Shown here one piece after another: positions 17,651-26,164 of a stretch of 38,532 nt of DNA. Position numbers and translations under genes: made by a program. Position 1 is the stretch's first letter; every line of letters begins with the position of its first letter. Location: the NCBI GenBank assembly GCA_036278735.1, contig DASUKM010000021.1:1-38532 (forward strand), read 5' to 3'. Origin of the DNA: DASUKM01 sp036278735 (lineage in GTDB: Bacteria > Acidobacteriota > Vicinamibacteria > Vicinamibacterales > 2-12-FULL-66-21). The notes under the pieces were generated by a model, which was given only the letters and a program-made list of their open reading frames with translations, did no database searches and was not told the DNA's origin.

Positions 17651-20608
17651 TCAGAAATCAAACCTCAGCGTCAGTTCCAGCCGCCGCGGATTCAGGAACG
17701 CGGTTGGCTCCTTGTAGGTGGCCGAGTTGAAGTTCGGGTCGATGCTGTATCCCGTCTGCTTGTTGAGCACGTTGAACAGGTAGACGGCGATCGCGCCGTT
17801 GTAGCGGCTCAGCACCGGGATGCGCTGCGTGTAGTTGACGTCCACGTCCGACTGCGCCGGAGACCGGTGGGACCCGGCGGGCTCGGCGTAGCGGGCCGCG
17901 TTGCTGGTGCTGCCCGTCAGCGCCTTGTAGGGCACGTAGCTGTGGGTTTCCCACGGCTGGCCGGACTGCGCGGTCACGAACAGGCCGACCGACGCGTTCC
18001 ACGACAGCGCGTATGTGCCGAACATTTTGAAGACGTTCGGCTTGTCTCCACGGAGCCGTCCGAGCTTGTTGTTCCACAGCTGGCGTCCGGCGCCGTCGCC
18101 GATGTTCGACGAGCCGATGAAGATGTTCGAGTCGTTCGCCCCCGCGGTGCCGGCCGAGGCGTCCTGGTCGAAGTTGCCGTAGTAGCGGCTGTACGTGTAC
18201 GAGATGTTCGCCCAGAGCGGCCCCTTCTGGTACTCCGACTCGAGCGTCAACCCACGGTAGTCGGTGAAGGCGCCATCCAGTTCGGCGATCACGTACGACG
18301 AACCGCTGCCGATCTGCGCGAGCTTGTCGTTGAGGTCTGGAATGTACGGCGTCTTCGGGATGTGCACGTCCGTGCCGGGGAGCACATCGGGCGGATCGAA
18401 GGCCACGCGCGCGGTGTTGTTCGTGTCTTCCCAGTAGTGCGAACCCCTCTTGTACCGGAAGTAGGCGCGGGCGGACCATGCCGTCGTGAACTGCTTCGCC
18501 GTCCCGACGATCCATTCGTCGAAGCGGGTGGGCGTCAAGTCCTGCACGAACAGCTTGCCGGACGAGGAGGCCACCGTCTCGACGGCGAACAGGTTGCCGT
18601 CGGCGTCGAAGTCGGCGTTCTGCGTGGCCGCGAGATTGCGGTCCCACGAGGCGGCGCGCGGCAGCGAGCTGGCCGCCGGGTTGTAGCGCGCGTAGCTCGC
18701 CCAGATCGTGTCCTTCCCGTTGTACGCCCAGGTCGCGCTCAGGCGCGGCTGGATCATCTTGCTGAACGGGATGTTGTACATCTTGTACCGCCGGCCTTCC
18801 GACGTGGTCGCCGTCGCCTTCACGTAACCCGAGAGCGTCGAGGGATCGTTCTGCAGGCCCTGGCCGTACAGCGTATCGTTGCTCGCGAGCAGCCCGACGT
18901 TGTAGGTCCAGTTCTTCCACGTAATCGTATCGTTGGCCTCGAAGTCCTTGGAGCGGTACTCCGAATGGATCTTCGGGAGCGAGCCGATGCCCTGGGACTG
19001 GAACGTGGCCTGGTAGAAGATCGGCGTCCCCTGATAGCTGACCGTGCCCGCCGGCACCGTGATGAGCCCCCAGCCGTTCGAGCTGCGGGTGAGGTCCTCG
19101 GAGTCCTCGTACTGCTGGTACCCGAAGTGGAGCTGGTGCCGCATGTTCATCCCGCTGAACGTGCTGTCGTAGGCGATCTGGCCGGAGTCGCGGTAGAAGT
19201 TGTCTTCGTCGAACTCGGTGCCGAAGCCCACGATCCCGCCGCCGGTCGGGACGCCGTTCCGGATGAACCCGTACTGATTGATGAGCGGCTGCACGAACGC
19301 GCTGGCCGCCGGGTCGCCGGCGATCGGCTTGGGCACGAGCAGTTCGCCGAGCCGATCGAGGTTGTTCGTGTCGAGGTGCGTGCCGGGCGCGGTGCTGACC
19401 GTCGTGTCGGCCACGTTGTCGGGCCGGCCGCGGGTCGGGTTCGCGAAGTGCGTGTACTTGAAGGTGACCACGTTGTTGCCGTTGAGGATCCACGATCCGT
19501 CGGCCGTGGCGATCCGCTGCCACGCCTCGTTGCCCGTGCCGGCCGTGCCCGCCGTCGCCGAGCCGAACTGCGCCCCCTTGTCGAGGCGGTGCGAGTCGCG
19601 GTAGCTGACGTTGAACAGGCTGGAGTGCGTCGGGGTGATCGTGACCTTGCCGAAGCCTTCGTTCCTGACGCTGTCGTAGCTGGGCACCGGTCCGTACGCG
19701 GTGGCCGCGTTGCGGCGATTGACCGTCGGCCGGTAATACGAGCCGTAGAAGAACACCTTGTCGGGCAGGATGGGGCCGCCGATGTTCAGGTCGGTCCACG
19801 CGCTGTTCTCGTCGAACCGCGATGCGCTGCCGTTGTCGAGCGCGGCCGCCATGCTGTGGTTCTGGAACCGGTAGCTCGCCTCGCCGTGGAAGGTGTTCGT
19901 GCCCGACTTGCTGACCGAGTCGATCTCGAACCCGCCCGCGCGGTTGAAGTCGACCGCCCGCGCGCCTCCCTTGACGGTGGTCACCTGCGCGATGTCCTGC
20001 GAGGTCGGCTCCGCCGACAGCGTGCCGAACAGCGGGAGCGTCACGTTCACACCGTCGAAGTTGTAGACGTTGTTCTGACCGCTCGCGCCGAGGCTCTGGC
20101 CGCGCACTTGGTCCTGGCTGTACTGCACGCCGGGAATCAGGTTGACCAGATCCCGGTACTGCGTTCCCACCGGCAGCGCGTTGATCTGTTGATCCGAGAT
20201 GCTGTCTTTGACGGCTGCCGACGTGCGGTCGATGAACGACGCTTCGGCCGTGACCGTCACGCTCTCGGTCACCCCGCCCACGCCCAGGGTCGCGTCGGCA
20301 TTGGTCACCTCCGCCAACTGGACGGCCACTTTCTTGGTGACCGTCTGCATGCCCTGCAGGGTGTACGTCACCGTGTAGGTGCCCGGCGGCAGCGCCGGCA
20401 TTTGATAGCTGCCGTCGCTCTGCGTCACGGCATCGCGGGGGCCAGGCAGCACGGGGGAGCGCGCCTCGACCGTCACGCCCGGCAGGACGCCGCCGCTCGA
20501 GTCGGTGACTTTACCGGAGATCGTGCCCGTCTGCTGCGCGAAGGCCGGAACAGCCAACGTGAGCACGAGGACAGAGAATATCGCACGATAAACACGAGCG
20601 GAACACAT
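17651..20608 (-). CDS. TonB-dependent receptor with carboxypeptidase-regulatory-like N-terminal domain
   Basis: 985 residues. A signal peptide ends near VLTLAVPAFAQQ. A Cna-B/carboxypeptidase-regulatory-like domain follows at about 30-105 (GTISGKVTDSSGGVLPGVTV, GSYQMPALPPGTYTVTY). A plug domain comes next (ALPVGTQYRDLVNLIPGVQY, FDGVNVTLP), then a beta-barrel ending in LELTLRFDF, whose terminal Phe is the usual outer-membrane insertion signal. It resembles the OmpA-like Oar/TonB receptors abundant in Acidobacteria. The transported substrate cannot be read from the sequence. The start is the ATG at 20608, because GGAGGT lies seven bases upstream; the GTG at 20617 overlaps that ribosome binding site and is rejected. 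A perfect TATAAT at 20640-20635 gives a short leader. The gene is flanked by a sulfatase-like protein and a glucokinase, so polysaccharide or glycoconjugate uptake is possible but unproven. Confidence 0.93.
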   Translation of the reverse strand: MCSARVYRAIFSVLVLTLAVPAFAQQTGTISGKVTDSSGGVLPGVTVEARSPVLPGPRDAVTQSDGSYQMPALPPGTYTVTYTLQGMQTVTKKVAVQLAEVTNADATLGVGGVTESVTVTAEASFIDRTSAAVKDSISDQQINALPVGTQYRDLVNLIPGVQYSQDQVRGQSLGASGQNNVYNFDGVNVTLPLFGTLSAEPTSQDIAQVTTVKGGARAVDFNRAGGFEIDSVSKSGTNTFHGEASYRFQNHSMAAALDNGSASRFDENSAWTDLNIGGPILPDKVFFYGSYYRPTVNRRNAATAYGPVPSYDSVRNEGFGKVTITPTHSSLFNVSYRDSHRLDKGAQFGSATAGTAGTGNEAWQRIATADGSWILNGNNVVTFKYTHFANPTRGRPDNVADTTVSTAPGTHLDTNNLDRLGELLVPKPIAGDPAASAFVQPLINQYGFIRNGVPTGGGIVGFGTEFDEDNFYRDSGQIAYDSTFSGMNMRHQLHFGYQQYEDSEDLTRSSNGWGLITVPAGTVSYQGTPIFYQATFQSQGIGSLPKIHSEYRSKDFEANDTITWKNWTYNVGLLASNDTLYGQGLQNDPSTLSGYVKATATTSEGRRYKMYNIPFSKMIQPRLSATWAYNGKDTIWASYARYNPAASSLPRAASWDRNLAATQNADFDADGNLFAVETVASSSGKLFVQDLTPTRFDEWIVGTAKQFTTAWSARAYFRYKRGSHYWEDTNNTARVAFDPPDVLPGTDVHIPKTPYIPDLNDKLAQIGSGSSYVIAELDGAFTDYRGLTLESEYQKGPLWANISYTYSRYYGNFDQDASAGTAGANDSNIFIGSSNIGDGAGRQLWNNKLGRLRGDKPNVFKMFGTYALSWNASVGLFVTAQSGQPWETHSYVPYKALTGSTSNAARYAEPAGSHRSPAQSDVDVNYTQRIPVLSRYNGAIAVYLFNVLNKQTGYSIDPNFNSATYKEPTAFLNPRRLELTLRFDF

Positions 20609-20634
20609 TCCAGGCACCTCCAGGATGCGGGGGG

Positions 20635-20640
20635 ATTATA
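20635..20640 (-). promoter_or_regulatory. TATAAT -10 box of the TonB-dependent receptor gene
   Basis: A perfect TATAAT on the minus strand, 26 bases before the ATG at 20608. GGAGGT lies between them, so this transcript has a short leader with a Shine-Dalgarno sequence, unlike the leaderless starts elsewhere in the window. The box lies within four bases of the glucokinase stop codon. Confidence 0.55.
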
Positions 20641-20643
20641 CGC

Positions 20644-21687
20644 TCATCCGCACCGTTCAGGGTTCATCGCCAGCGTATGGGCGTAGACAGCGGCGCCGAG
20701 CAGGCCCGCTTCAGGATTCAAAATCACCGCAATCGGGATCGCGGCGGCGAAGTCGGCCATCGGCGTCTTGGCGCGGAACGCGTCGAGGAACGCCGGCGTC
20801 CGGAGCGCGGGGAGGATTTTGGGGGCGATGCCGCCGCCCACGTACACGCCGGCGGAGGCGACCGATCGCAGCGCCAGATTGCCGGCTTCCGCGCCGTAGG
20901 CGGCGATGAAGATGTCGAGCGCTTCGACACATTGGGGACAGCGTCCGGCCATCGCCGACTGACTGATGGCCGCCGGCAGCATCGCCGGATCCGTGACGGC
21001 CCCCACCCCTTCGCACAGCCGCCTCGGCACCCGCGCCGTCCCCGAGACATACGGCGTGGTCCCGAACGCGTCGTGGGTGAATTGATAGATGTTGACGAGG
21101 CCGGGACCCGAGATGACGGTTTCGACGTCGACGCGCCCGAACAGACGCGTGAGCGCCTGGAGCAACTCGATCTCGCGCACCGTCCGCGCGCCCCAGTCGG
21201 CGTGCCCCGCCTCGGAGGCGGCGGGGACGAACCGTCCGTCCAGACGGTGGAGCAGCGCCTGCCCCAGCCCGGTACCCGCCGCAATGACCGCGGCGTTGCC
21301 ACGCGGCTGCCGGGTGCCCGCCTGCAATTCGGCCAGCTCGGCGGGCTCGAGCACCATGACCGAGTGCGCCATCGCCTCCAGATCGTTGATCAGGCCGACG
21401 CACCGGAACCCGGCCGCCTTCTGGATCGCGGCGGCGTCGACGAGCCACGGCACGTTGGTCAGCCGCGCGACCTGATGGCTGACGGCCCCCGCGACCCCGA
21501 AGGCGGCCGCGTCGATCCGCGTCGCCTCGACCCTCGCCGCCGCCAGGAATTCGCGCACCATCGGCACCGGGCCGTCGTAGGCCAGGGTGACGAATTCGCC
21601 GACCCTGACCCGCGCCGGCCGGCGCGCGTCCGGCTCGAACAGCCCGAGCAGGGTCTTGGTGCCGCCGACATCGGCTGCGAGGAGCAT
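20644..21687 (-). CDS. glk: Glucokinase (Glk family)
   Basis: 347 residues, the usual size. It opens MLLAADVGGTKTLLGLFEP, the phosphate-binding loop of the ASKHA sugar kinases. LINDLEAMAHSV carries the catalytic Asp region, VIAAGTGLGQALL the second phosphate loop, and SEAGHADWGARTVREIELL matches the Glk glucose-binding EAGH segment. VYVGGGIAPKI and LNPEAGLLGAAVYA close the fold. No CxCGxxGCxE zinc motif of ROK kinases is seen, which favours the Glk family. The enzyme phosphorylates glucose with ATP in the cytoplasm. The ATG at 21687 fits the conserved N-terminus exactly, and TACAAT lies eight bases upstream. It lies 35 bases upstream of the receptor gene on the same strand, but that gene has its own promoter. 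Confidence 0.92.
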   Translation of the reverse strand: MLLAADVGGTKTLLGLFEPDARRPARVRVGEFVTLAYDGPVPMVREFLAAARVEATRIDAAAFGVAGAVSHQVARLTNVPWLVDAAAIQKAAGFRCVGLINDLEAMAHSVMVLEPAELAELQAGTRQPRGNAAVIAAGTGLGQALLHRLDGRFVPAASEAGHADWGARTVREIELLQALTRLFGRVDVETVISGPGLVNIYQFTHDAFGTTPYVSGTARVPRRLCEGVGAVTDPAMLPAAISQSAMAGRCPQCVEALDIFIAAYGAEAGNLALRSVASAGVYVGGGIAPKILPALRTPAFLDAFRAKTPMADFAAAIPIAVILNPEAGLLGAAVYAHTLAMNPERCG

Positions 21688-21695
21688 AACGCTTG

Positions 21696-21701
21696 ATTGT
21701 A
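21696..21701 (-). promoter_or_regulatory. TACAAT -10 box of glk (leaderless)
   Basis: TACAAT on the minus strand ends eight bases before the ATG at 21687, which is preceded by AAGCGTT with no Shine-Dalgarno sequence. The same geometry is seen upstream of 7854 and 15463. Confidence 0.6.
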
Positions 21702-21703
21702 TC

Positions 21704-21743
21704 GGTTCTCGGGTTCTCAGGTTCTCGGGTTCTCGGGTTCGCG
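21704..21743. repeat. Short array of the 8-base unit GGTTCTCG
   Basis: Five copies of GGTTCTCG (one with CA for CG, the last degenerate) sit between glk and the second sulfatase-like gene. This is the complement of the unit at 13509-13603. If the TTG at 21693 were the start, it would encode VLGFSGSRVLGF at the N-terminus of that protein. Confidence 0.9.
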
Positions 21744-21746
21744 GTC

Positions 21747-23855
21747 GTGATCGTCGTCGTCGCCGCCGCGTGCGTGGCGGCGGGCGCGTGGTGGCTGCGG
21801 CAGCAGCGGGCGCCATCGGCCGCCGACGGCCCGATCGTCCTGATCTCGATCGACACGCTGCGCGCCGATCACCTGCCGATCTACGGGTACACCAAAGTCC
21901 GGACGCCGAACATCGACGCGCTCGCGGGCGACAGCACCGTGTTCGAGCGGGCCTACGCGCACACCCCGCAGACGCTCCCCTCGCACACGACCATCCTGTC
22001 GGGCGAACTGCCGTTCCAGCATGGCGTGCGCGACAACATCGGGTTCACTGTCCGCAAGGGGCAGTGGTTCATCCAGCAGGCCCTCCACGATCGCGGCTGG
22101 GCGACGGGGGGATTCGTCTCTTCGTACGTGCTGCGGAAGCAGACCGGGATCGGCCAGGGATTCGACGTCTACGACAGCGACTTGCCCGCCGCGTCTCCCG
22201 ACCAGCCGATCGGCAGCGTTCAGCGCGACGGCGCCACGACGCTCGCGGCCGCGGAGAAATGGCTCGCGACGCTGCGGACGCCGCGGTTCTTCCTGTTCGT
22301 CCACTTCTACGAGCCGCACACGCCGTACACCCCTCCCGCGCGGTTCGGTCAGTATTTGCCGTACGACGGCGAAATCGCGTACGCCGACGAGCTGGTCGGC
22401 CGGCTCCTCGATCGCTTGAAGGCAGAGGAGCTGTACGACCGCGCCACGATCGTGCTGCTGTCGGATCATGGTGAAGGGCTCGGGGATCACGGCGAGGAAG
22501 AACACGGCCTTTTCCTGTACCAATCGACGACGCACGTGCCGCTCGTCATCAAGTCCCCCGGTCAGCATCGGACGCGCCGCATCGCCGTGCCGGTTCAGCA
22601 CATCGACGTGGTCCCGACGATCCTCGACCTCGTCGGCATGGCACGACCGTCCGCGCAGGGGCGATCGCTGCGCCCGCTGCTGGACGGCACGGGCACCATC
22701 CCCGACGCCGGCATCTACGCGGAGGCGCTCTACGGCCGCTATCACTTCGGCTGGAGCGAGCTGTACTCGCTGACGGATGCCCGCTACAGCTTCATCCGCG
22801 CGCCACGCGACGAGCTGTACGATCTGCGCGACGACCCCGGCGAGCGCGCGTCGCTGGCCGCGCAGCGTCCGCAGGTGCGTCAGGCCATGCGCGGGGCGCT
22901 CGGCTCGATGATCGCCAGCACGCCGCTTGCCGCGCCGTCGGCCGTCCCGGCGGACGATCGCCAGCGCCTTGCGGCGCTCGGATACATCGGAAGCGGCAAC
23001 GGCGCGTCGCTGGCCACGCCGGGCGATCGACTCGCGGATCCCAAGGACGAGATCGACGTCCTGCGACGCTACCGGGAAGCGGTGGATCTGATCGGGCGGC
23101 AGCAGATCGATCCGGCGATCGCGATCTTGCGCGGCCTCGTGCGCGACGATCCCGGCATGCTGGACGTGTGGGAGCAGCTCGGCAACGCGCTCCTGGACCA
23201 GAATCGTTTCGCCGACGCGCTGGAGGCGTATCAGTCGCTCCTGAGCCGCAGCCCGTCGAACCCGTCAGCCCTGACCGGTGCGGCCAACGCGCTGCTGCGG
23301 TTGAAGCGCTACGACGAGGCGCGAACGTACGGGCAGCGGGCGGTCGCGGGGGCGCCGGCCACCGCCCACCAGTTGCTGGCGCGGATCGACATCGCGCGCG
23401 GCGACGGGCCGGAGGCGCTGCGCGAGGCGGCGCTCGCCGAAGCGGCGGACCCGTCGCTGCCGATGTCGCTCTTCACTCAGGGCGTGCTCCTCTATCATGC
23501 CGGCCGCTACGCCGAGGCGGTGCCTCCGCTGCTGAAGGCGCACCAGGCGCTCGAAGGGGAAACGCTGCAGATCGCGGACCTCAACTATTACCTGGGTGAC
23601 GCGCTCGCGCGGCTCGATCGCTATCCGGAAGCGGAGCGCTACCTGCAGGAGGAAGTCCGGATGTTCCCGCGCGCGGTTCGGGCGCGCGCGGCGCTCGCGA
23701 TGCTGTATCGCGCGGAAGGACGGCCGGCCGACGCGGACCGCGCGGTCGACGCGCTGCTGCGCGCCAACCCCACCGACGAAGGACGCGCGCTCGCGGCCAT
23801 GCTCAGGAGGGCCTTCGGAGAGCCGGAGAAGGCGAAGGGGGGCGCGAAGCAATAG
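21747..23855 (+). CDS. Membrane-anchored sulfatase-like protein with TPR domain, copy 2
   Basis: About 702 residues. An N-terminal hydrophobic anchor (VVIVVVAAACVAAGAWWLRQQR) is followed by a sulfatase-fold domain: GPIVLISIDTLRADHLPIYG, the nucleophile site QTLPSHTTILSG with Thr76 instead of Cys, FVHFYEPHTPYTPP, and metal ligands in SDHGEGLGDHGEEEHG (Asp240, His241). TPR-like repeats fill the last 260 residues. It is closely similar over its length to the next gene, so the pair is a tandem duplication. The GTG at 21747 is chosen because codons further upstream (from TTG 21693) are made by the 8-base repeat; the true start is uncertain. The enzyme probably faces the periplasm and may act on phospho- rather than sulfo-esters (inference from the Thr). 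Confidence 0.88.
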   Translation: MIVVVAAACVAAGAWWLRQQRAPSAADGPIVLISIDTLRADHLPIYGYTKVRTPNIDALAGDSTVFERAYAHTPQTLPSHTTILSGELPFQHGVRDNIGFTVRKGQWFIQQALHDRGWATGGFVSSYVLRKQTGIGQGFDVYDSDLPAASPDQPIGSVQRDGATTLAAAEKWLATLRTPRFFLFVHFYEPHTPYTPPARFGQYLPYDGEIAYADELVGRLLDRLKAEELYDRATIVLLSDHGEGLGDHGEEEHGLFLYQSTTHVPLVIKSPGQHRTRRIAVPVQHIDVVPTILDLVGMARPSAQGRSLRPLLDGTGTIPDAGIYAEALYGRYHFGWSELYSLTDARYSFIRAPRDELYDLRDDPGERASLAAQRPQVRQAMRGALGSMIASTPLAAPSAVPADDRQRLAALGYIGSGNGASLATPGDRLADPKDEIDVLRRYREAVDLIGRQQIDPAIAILRGLVRDDPGMLDVWEQLGNALLDQNRFADALEAYQSLLSRSPSNPSALTGAANALLRLKRYDEARTYGQRAVAGAPATAHQLLARIDIARGDGPEALREAALAEAADPSLPMSLFTQGVLLYHAGRYAEAVPPLLKAHQALEGETLQIADLNYYLGDALARLDRYPEAERYLQEEVRMFPRAVRARAALAMLYRAEGRPADADRAVDALLRANPTDEGRALAAMLRRAFGEPEKAKGGAKQ

Positions 23856-23873
23856 GAGCCCTCTCGCGCGATC

Positions 23874-23879
23874 CATAAT
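23874..23879 (+). promoter_or_regulatory. CATAAT -10-like box before the third sulfatase-like gene
   Basis: CATAAT ends nine bases before the ATG at 23889, with no Shine-Dalgarno sequence between. It lies in the 33-base gap after copy 2, so copy 3 may have its own start of transcription in addition to read-through. Confidence 0.4.
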
Positions 23880-23888
23880 CGATCATCG

Positions 23889-26084
23889 ATGTCCCGTAAG
23901 AAATCCAAGGCTCGTCAGGCGCCCCGCCCGGCGCCGCGGCGGCGCGCGCTGACGCCGGTGCTCGTCGCGCTCGCGTGTGTCGTCGCGATCGTGTCCGGCG
24001 TGTGGCTGCTGCGGTCGCGCGCGGCGGCGGTGCGCCCCTTCGACGGCCCGATCGTCCTCGTCTCCATCGACACGCTGCGCGCGGATCACCTGCCCATATA
24101 TGGCTACACGAAGGTCCGGACGCCGAACATCGACGGGCTTGCGGCGCAGAGCACCGTGTTCGAGCACGCCTACTCGCACGCGCCGCAGACGCTGCCGGCG
24201 CACACCAGCATCCTGACCGGTGAACTCCCGTTCCAGACGCAGGTGCGCGACAACGTCGGGTTCACGCTGAAGAAGGATCAGTGGACGCTGGCGCGCGCGC
24301 TGAAGGGGGACGGCTTCGACACCGGCGGGTTCGTCTCGGCCTACGTGCTCCGCGCGGCGACCGGCATCAATCAGGGGTTCGACACCTACGACGACGATCT
24401 TCCGGAGGCCTCGTCCGAAAAGCCGCTCGGGCAGGTGCAGCGCGACGGCGCCCTGACGCTCGCGGCCGCGGAACGCTGGCTGGGCCGGCGCACGAGCGAC
24501 CGGCTGTTCCTCTTCGTTCACTTCTACGAGCCGCACCGGCCGTACACGCCCCCCGCGCGGTTCGCCGCGTACGCGCCGTACGACGGCGAGATCGCGTACG
24601 CCGACGAACTCGTCGGCCGCCTGTTCGATCGCCTCCGCGCCGAGCACCTGTTCGACAAGGCCGCCATCGTCCTGCTCGCCGATCACGGCGAGGGCCTCGG
24701 GGATCACGGCGAGCAGGAGCACGGCATGTTCCTCTACGACGACACCGTGCACGTGCCGCTGGTCGTCAAGCTGCCGTATCAGCGCGCCGGACGCCGCGTC
24801 GCCGAACCGGTGCAGCAGATCGACGTCGCCCCCACGCTGCTCGCGCTCGCCGGATCGAAGCCGCCGGCCGATTTGCACGGCCGGAATTTGCGGCCGCTGC
24901 TCGACGGCTCCGGGACCATTCCGGAGACGGGCATCTATGCCGAGGCGATGGAGTCGCGCTATCACTTCGGCTGGAGCGAGCTGTACTCGCTGACCGACGC
25001 GCGCTACCGGCTGATCCGCGCGCCGCGCGACGAACTGTACGATCTGCAGAACGATCCGCGCGAGGCGGCGTCGATCGTGTCGGCGCGGGCGCAGGTGCAC
25101 CAGGCGATGCGCGCGGCGCTCGAGCGGCTCATCGCCGGGACGCCGATCACCGCGCCGTCCACGGTGTCGGAGGCCGACCGCCAGCGGCTCGAAGCGCTCG
25201 GCTACGTGGGCACGAGCAGCGGCGTCTCCCTCGCGCTTCCCGGCGATCGTCTGCCCGATCCGAAGGACAAGCTCGCGGTGCTCGAGCGGTATCAGCGCGC
25301 GCAGGCGCTGGCGGGCGCGCGGAAGTACGACCAGGCGGCGGCGCTGTACCGCCAGGTGCTCGCCACCGATCCCGAGATGCTGGACGTCTGGACCCAGCTC
25401 GCGCAGGCCGACATCCGTCTCGGCCGGCACGCCGACGCCGTCGACGCGTACCGTCAGATGATCCAGCGCGATCCGAAAAATACCGCGGCGCTGATCGGCG
25501 CGGGCGACGAGCTGCTCCGGTTGAAGCGCTTCGACGAGGCGCGCCAGTACGGCGCGCTGGCGGTCAGCGTCGCGCCGGCGCTCGCGCACGAACTGCTCGC
25601 CAAGATTGCCGTGCAGCGAAAGGATGCCGTGGACGCGCGCCGCGAAGCCGCGCTGGCGCACCAGGCCGATCCCTCGGTGCCGCTGCCCGACATCGTCGAA
25701 GGCATGCTGCTCTACGACGCGGGGCACTACGACCAGGCGCTTCCCCACTTCATGGCGGCGCACGCCGCGCTCGAGCACCGGACCGTCCAGATGCCGGACG
25801 TGAACTACTACATCGGCGACTGCCTCGGGCGGCTGAATCGCTACGACGAGGCGCAGAAGTTCCTGCGCACCGAGGTGCGGCTCTTCCCGTTCAACGCGCG
25901 CGCCCGCGCCGGGCTCGCGATGCTGTACCGCGCGACGGGGAACGACGCCGGGGCGGAAGCGGCCATCGAGGAGATGCTGCGGGTCACCCCGGCCGACGGC
26001 CGTCCCCTCGCGATCCAGCTCTGGACGATGTTCGGCGAACCGAAAAAGGCGGCCGCGCTGAAAACCCGGCCTTCCGCCCGGTAA
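23889..26084 (+). CDS. Membrane-anchored sulfatase-like protein with TPR domain, copy 3
   Basis: 731 residues. A basic N-terminus (MSRKKSKARQAPRPAPRRR) precedes a membrane anchor at about 28-45, giving an N-in orientation with the enzyme in the periplasm. The sulfatase-fold domain has GPIVLVSIDTLRADHLPIYG, QTLPAHTSILTG with Thr101 at the nucleophile position, FVHFYEPHRPYTPP, and ADHGEGLGDHGEQEHG (Asp265, His266). The last 270 residues are TPR-like (LAVLERYQRAQALAGARKYD onward). Long blocks are identical to copy 2, such as RADHLPIYGYTKVRTPNID and YHFGWSELYSLTDARY. Only 33 bases separate the two genes. The start is well supported by the basic n-region and by a -10-like box nine bases upstream. 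Confidence 0.92.
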   Translation: MSRKKSKARQAPRPAPRRRALTPVLVALACVVAIVSGVWLLRSRAAAVRPFDGPIVLVSIDTLRADHLPIYGYTKVRTPNIDGLAAQSTVFEHAYSHAPQTLPAHTSILTGELPFQTQVRDNVGFTLKKDQWTLARALKGDGFDTGGFVSAYVLRAATGINQGFDTYDDDLPEASSEKPLGQVQRDGALTLAAAERWLGRRTSDRLFLFVHFYEPHRPYTPPARFAAYAPYDGEIAYADELVGRLFDRLRAEHLFDKAAIVLLADHGEGLGDHGEQEHGMFLYDDTVHVPLVVKLPYQRAGRRVAEPVQQIDVAPTLLALAGSKPPADLHGRNLRPLLDGSGTIPETGIYAEAMESRYHFGWSELYSLTDARYRLIRAPRDELYDLQNDPREAASIVSARAQVHQAMRAALERLIAGTPITAPSTVSEADRQRLEALGYVGTSSGVSLALPGDRLPDPKDKLAVLERYQRAQALAGARKYDQAAALYRQVLATDPEMLDVWTQLAQADIRLGRHADAVDAYRQMIQRDPKNTAALIGAGDELLRLKRFDEARQYGALAVSVAPALAHELLAKIAVQRKDAVDARREAALAHQADPSVPLPDIVEGMLLYDAGHYDQALPHFMAAHAALEHRTVQMPDVNYYIGDCLGRLNRYDEAQKFLRTEVRLFPFNARARAGLAMLYRATGNDAGAEAAIEEMLRVTPADGRPLAIQLWTMFGEPKKAAALKTRPSAR

Positions 26085-26133
26085 CCGGCGCTTTTTCAGG
26101 CATTTCCCTCCCCCGCCCGGCCGCCGGACGATC

Positions 26134-26159
26134 TACAATTTCAGGAGAATTTCCTGGAG
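26134..26159 (+). promoter_or_regulatory. -10 box and ribosome binding site of the first VWFA-related gene
   Basis: TACAAT (26134-26139) is followed by an inverted repeat CAGGA-N5-TCCTG (26142-26156) and a TGGAG ribosome binding site (26155-26159), five bases from the ATG at 26165. The palindrome overlaps the expected RNA 5' end and touches the Shine-Dalgarno sequence, so it could be an operator or a small hairpin. Confidence 0.5.
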
Positions 26160-26164
26160 TGCCT

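Noticed and set aside
17867..20686. Long plus-strand open frame opposite the TonB-dependent receptor
   Set aside because: The composition is Arg/Val/Gly-rich without motifs, while the minus strand encodes a complete receptor with signal peptide and terminal Phe.
24281..26164. Upstream extension of the first VWFA-related protein across the sulfatase-like gene
   Set aside because: The in-frame text before 26165 is low-complexity shadow; a signal peptide, a ribosome binding site and a -10 box fix the start at 26165.
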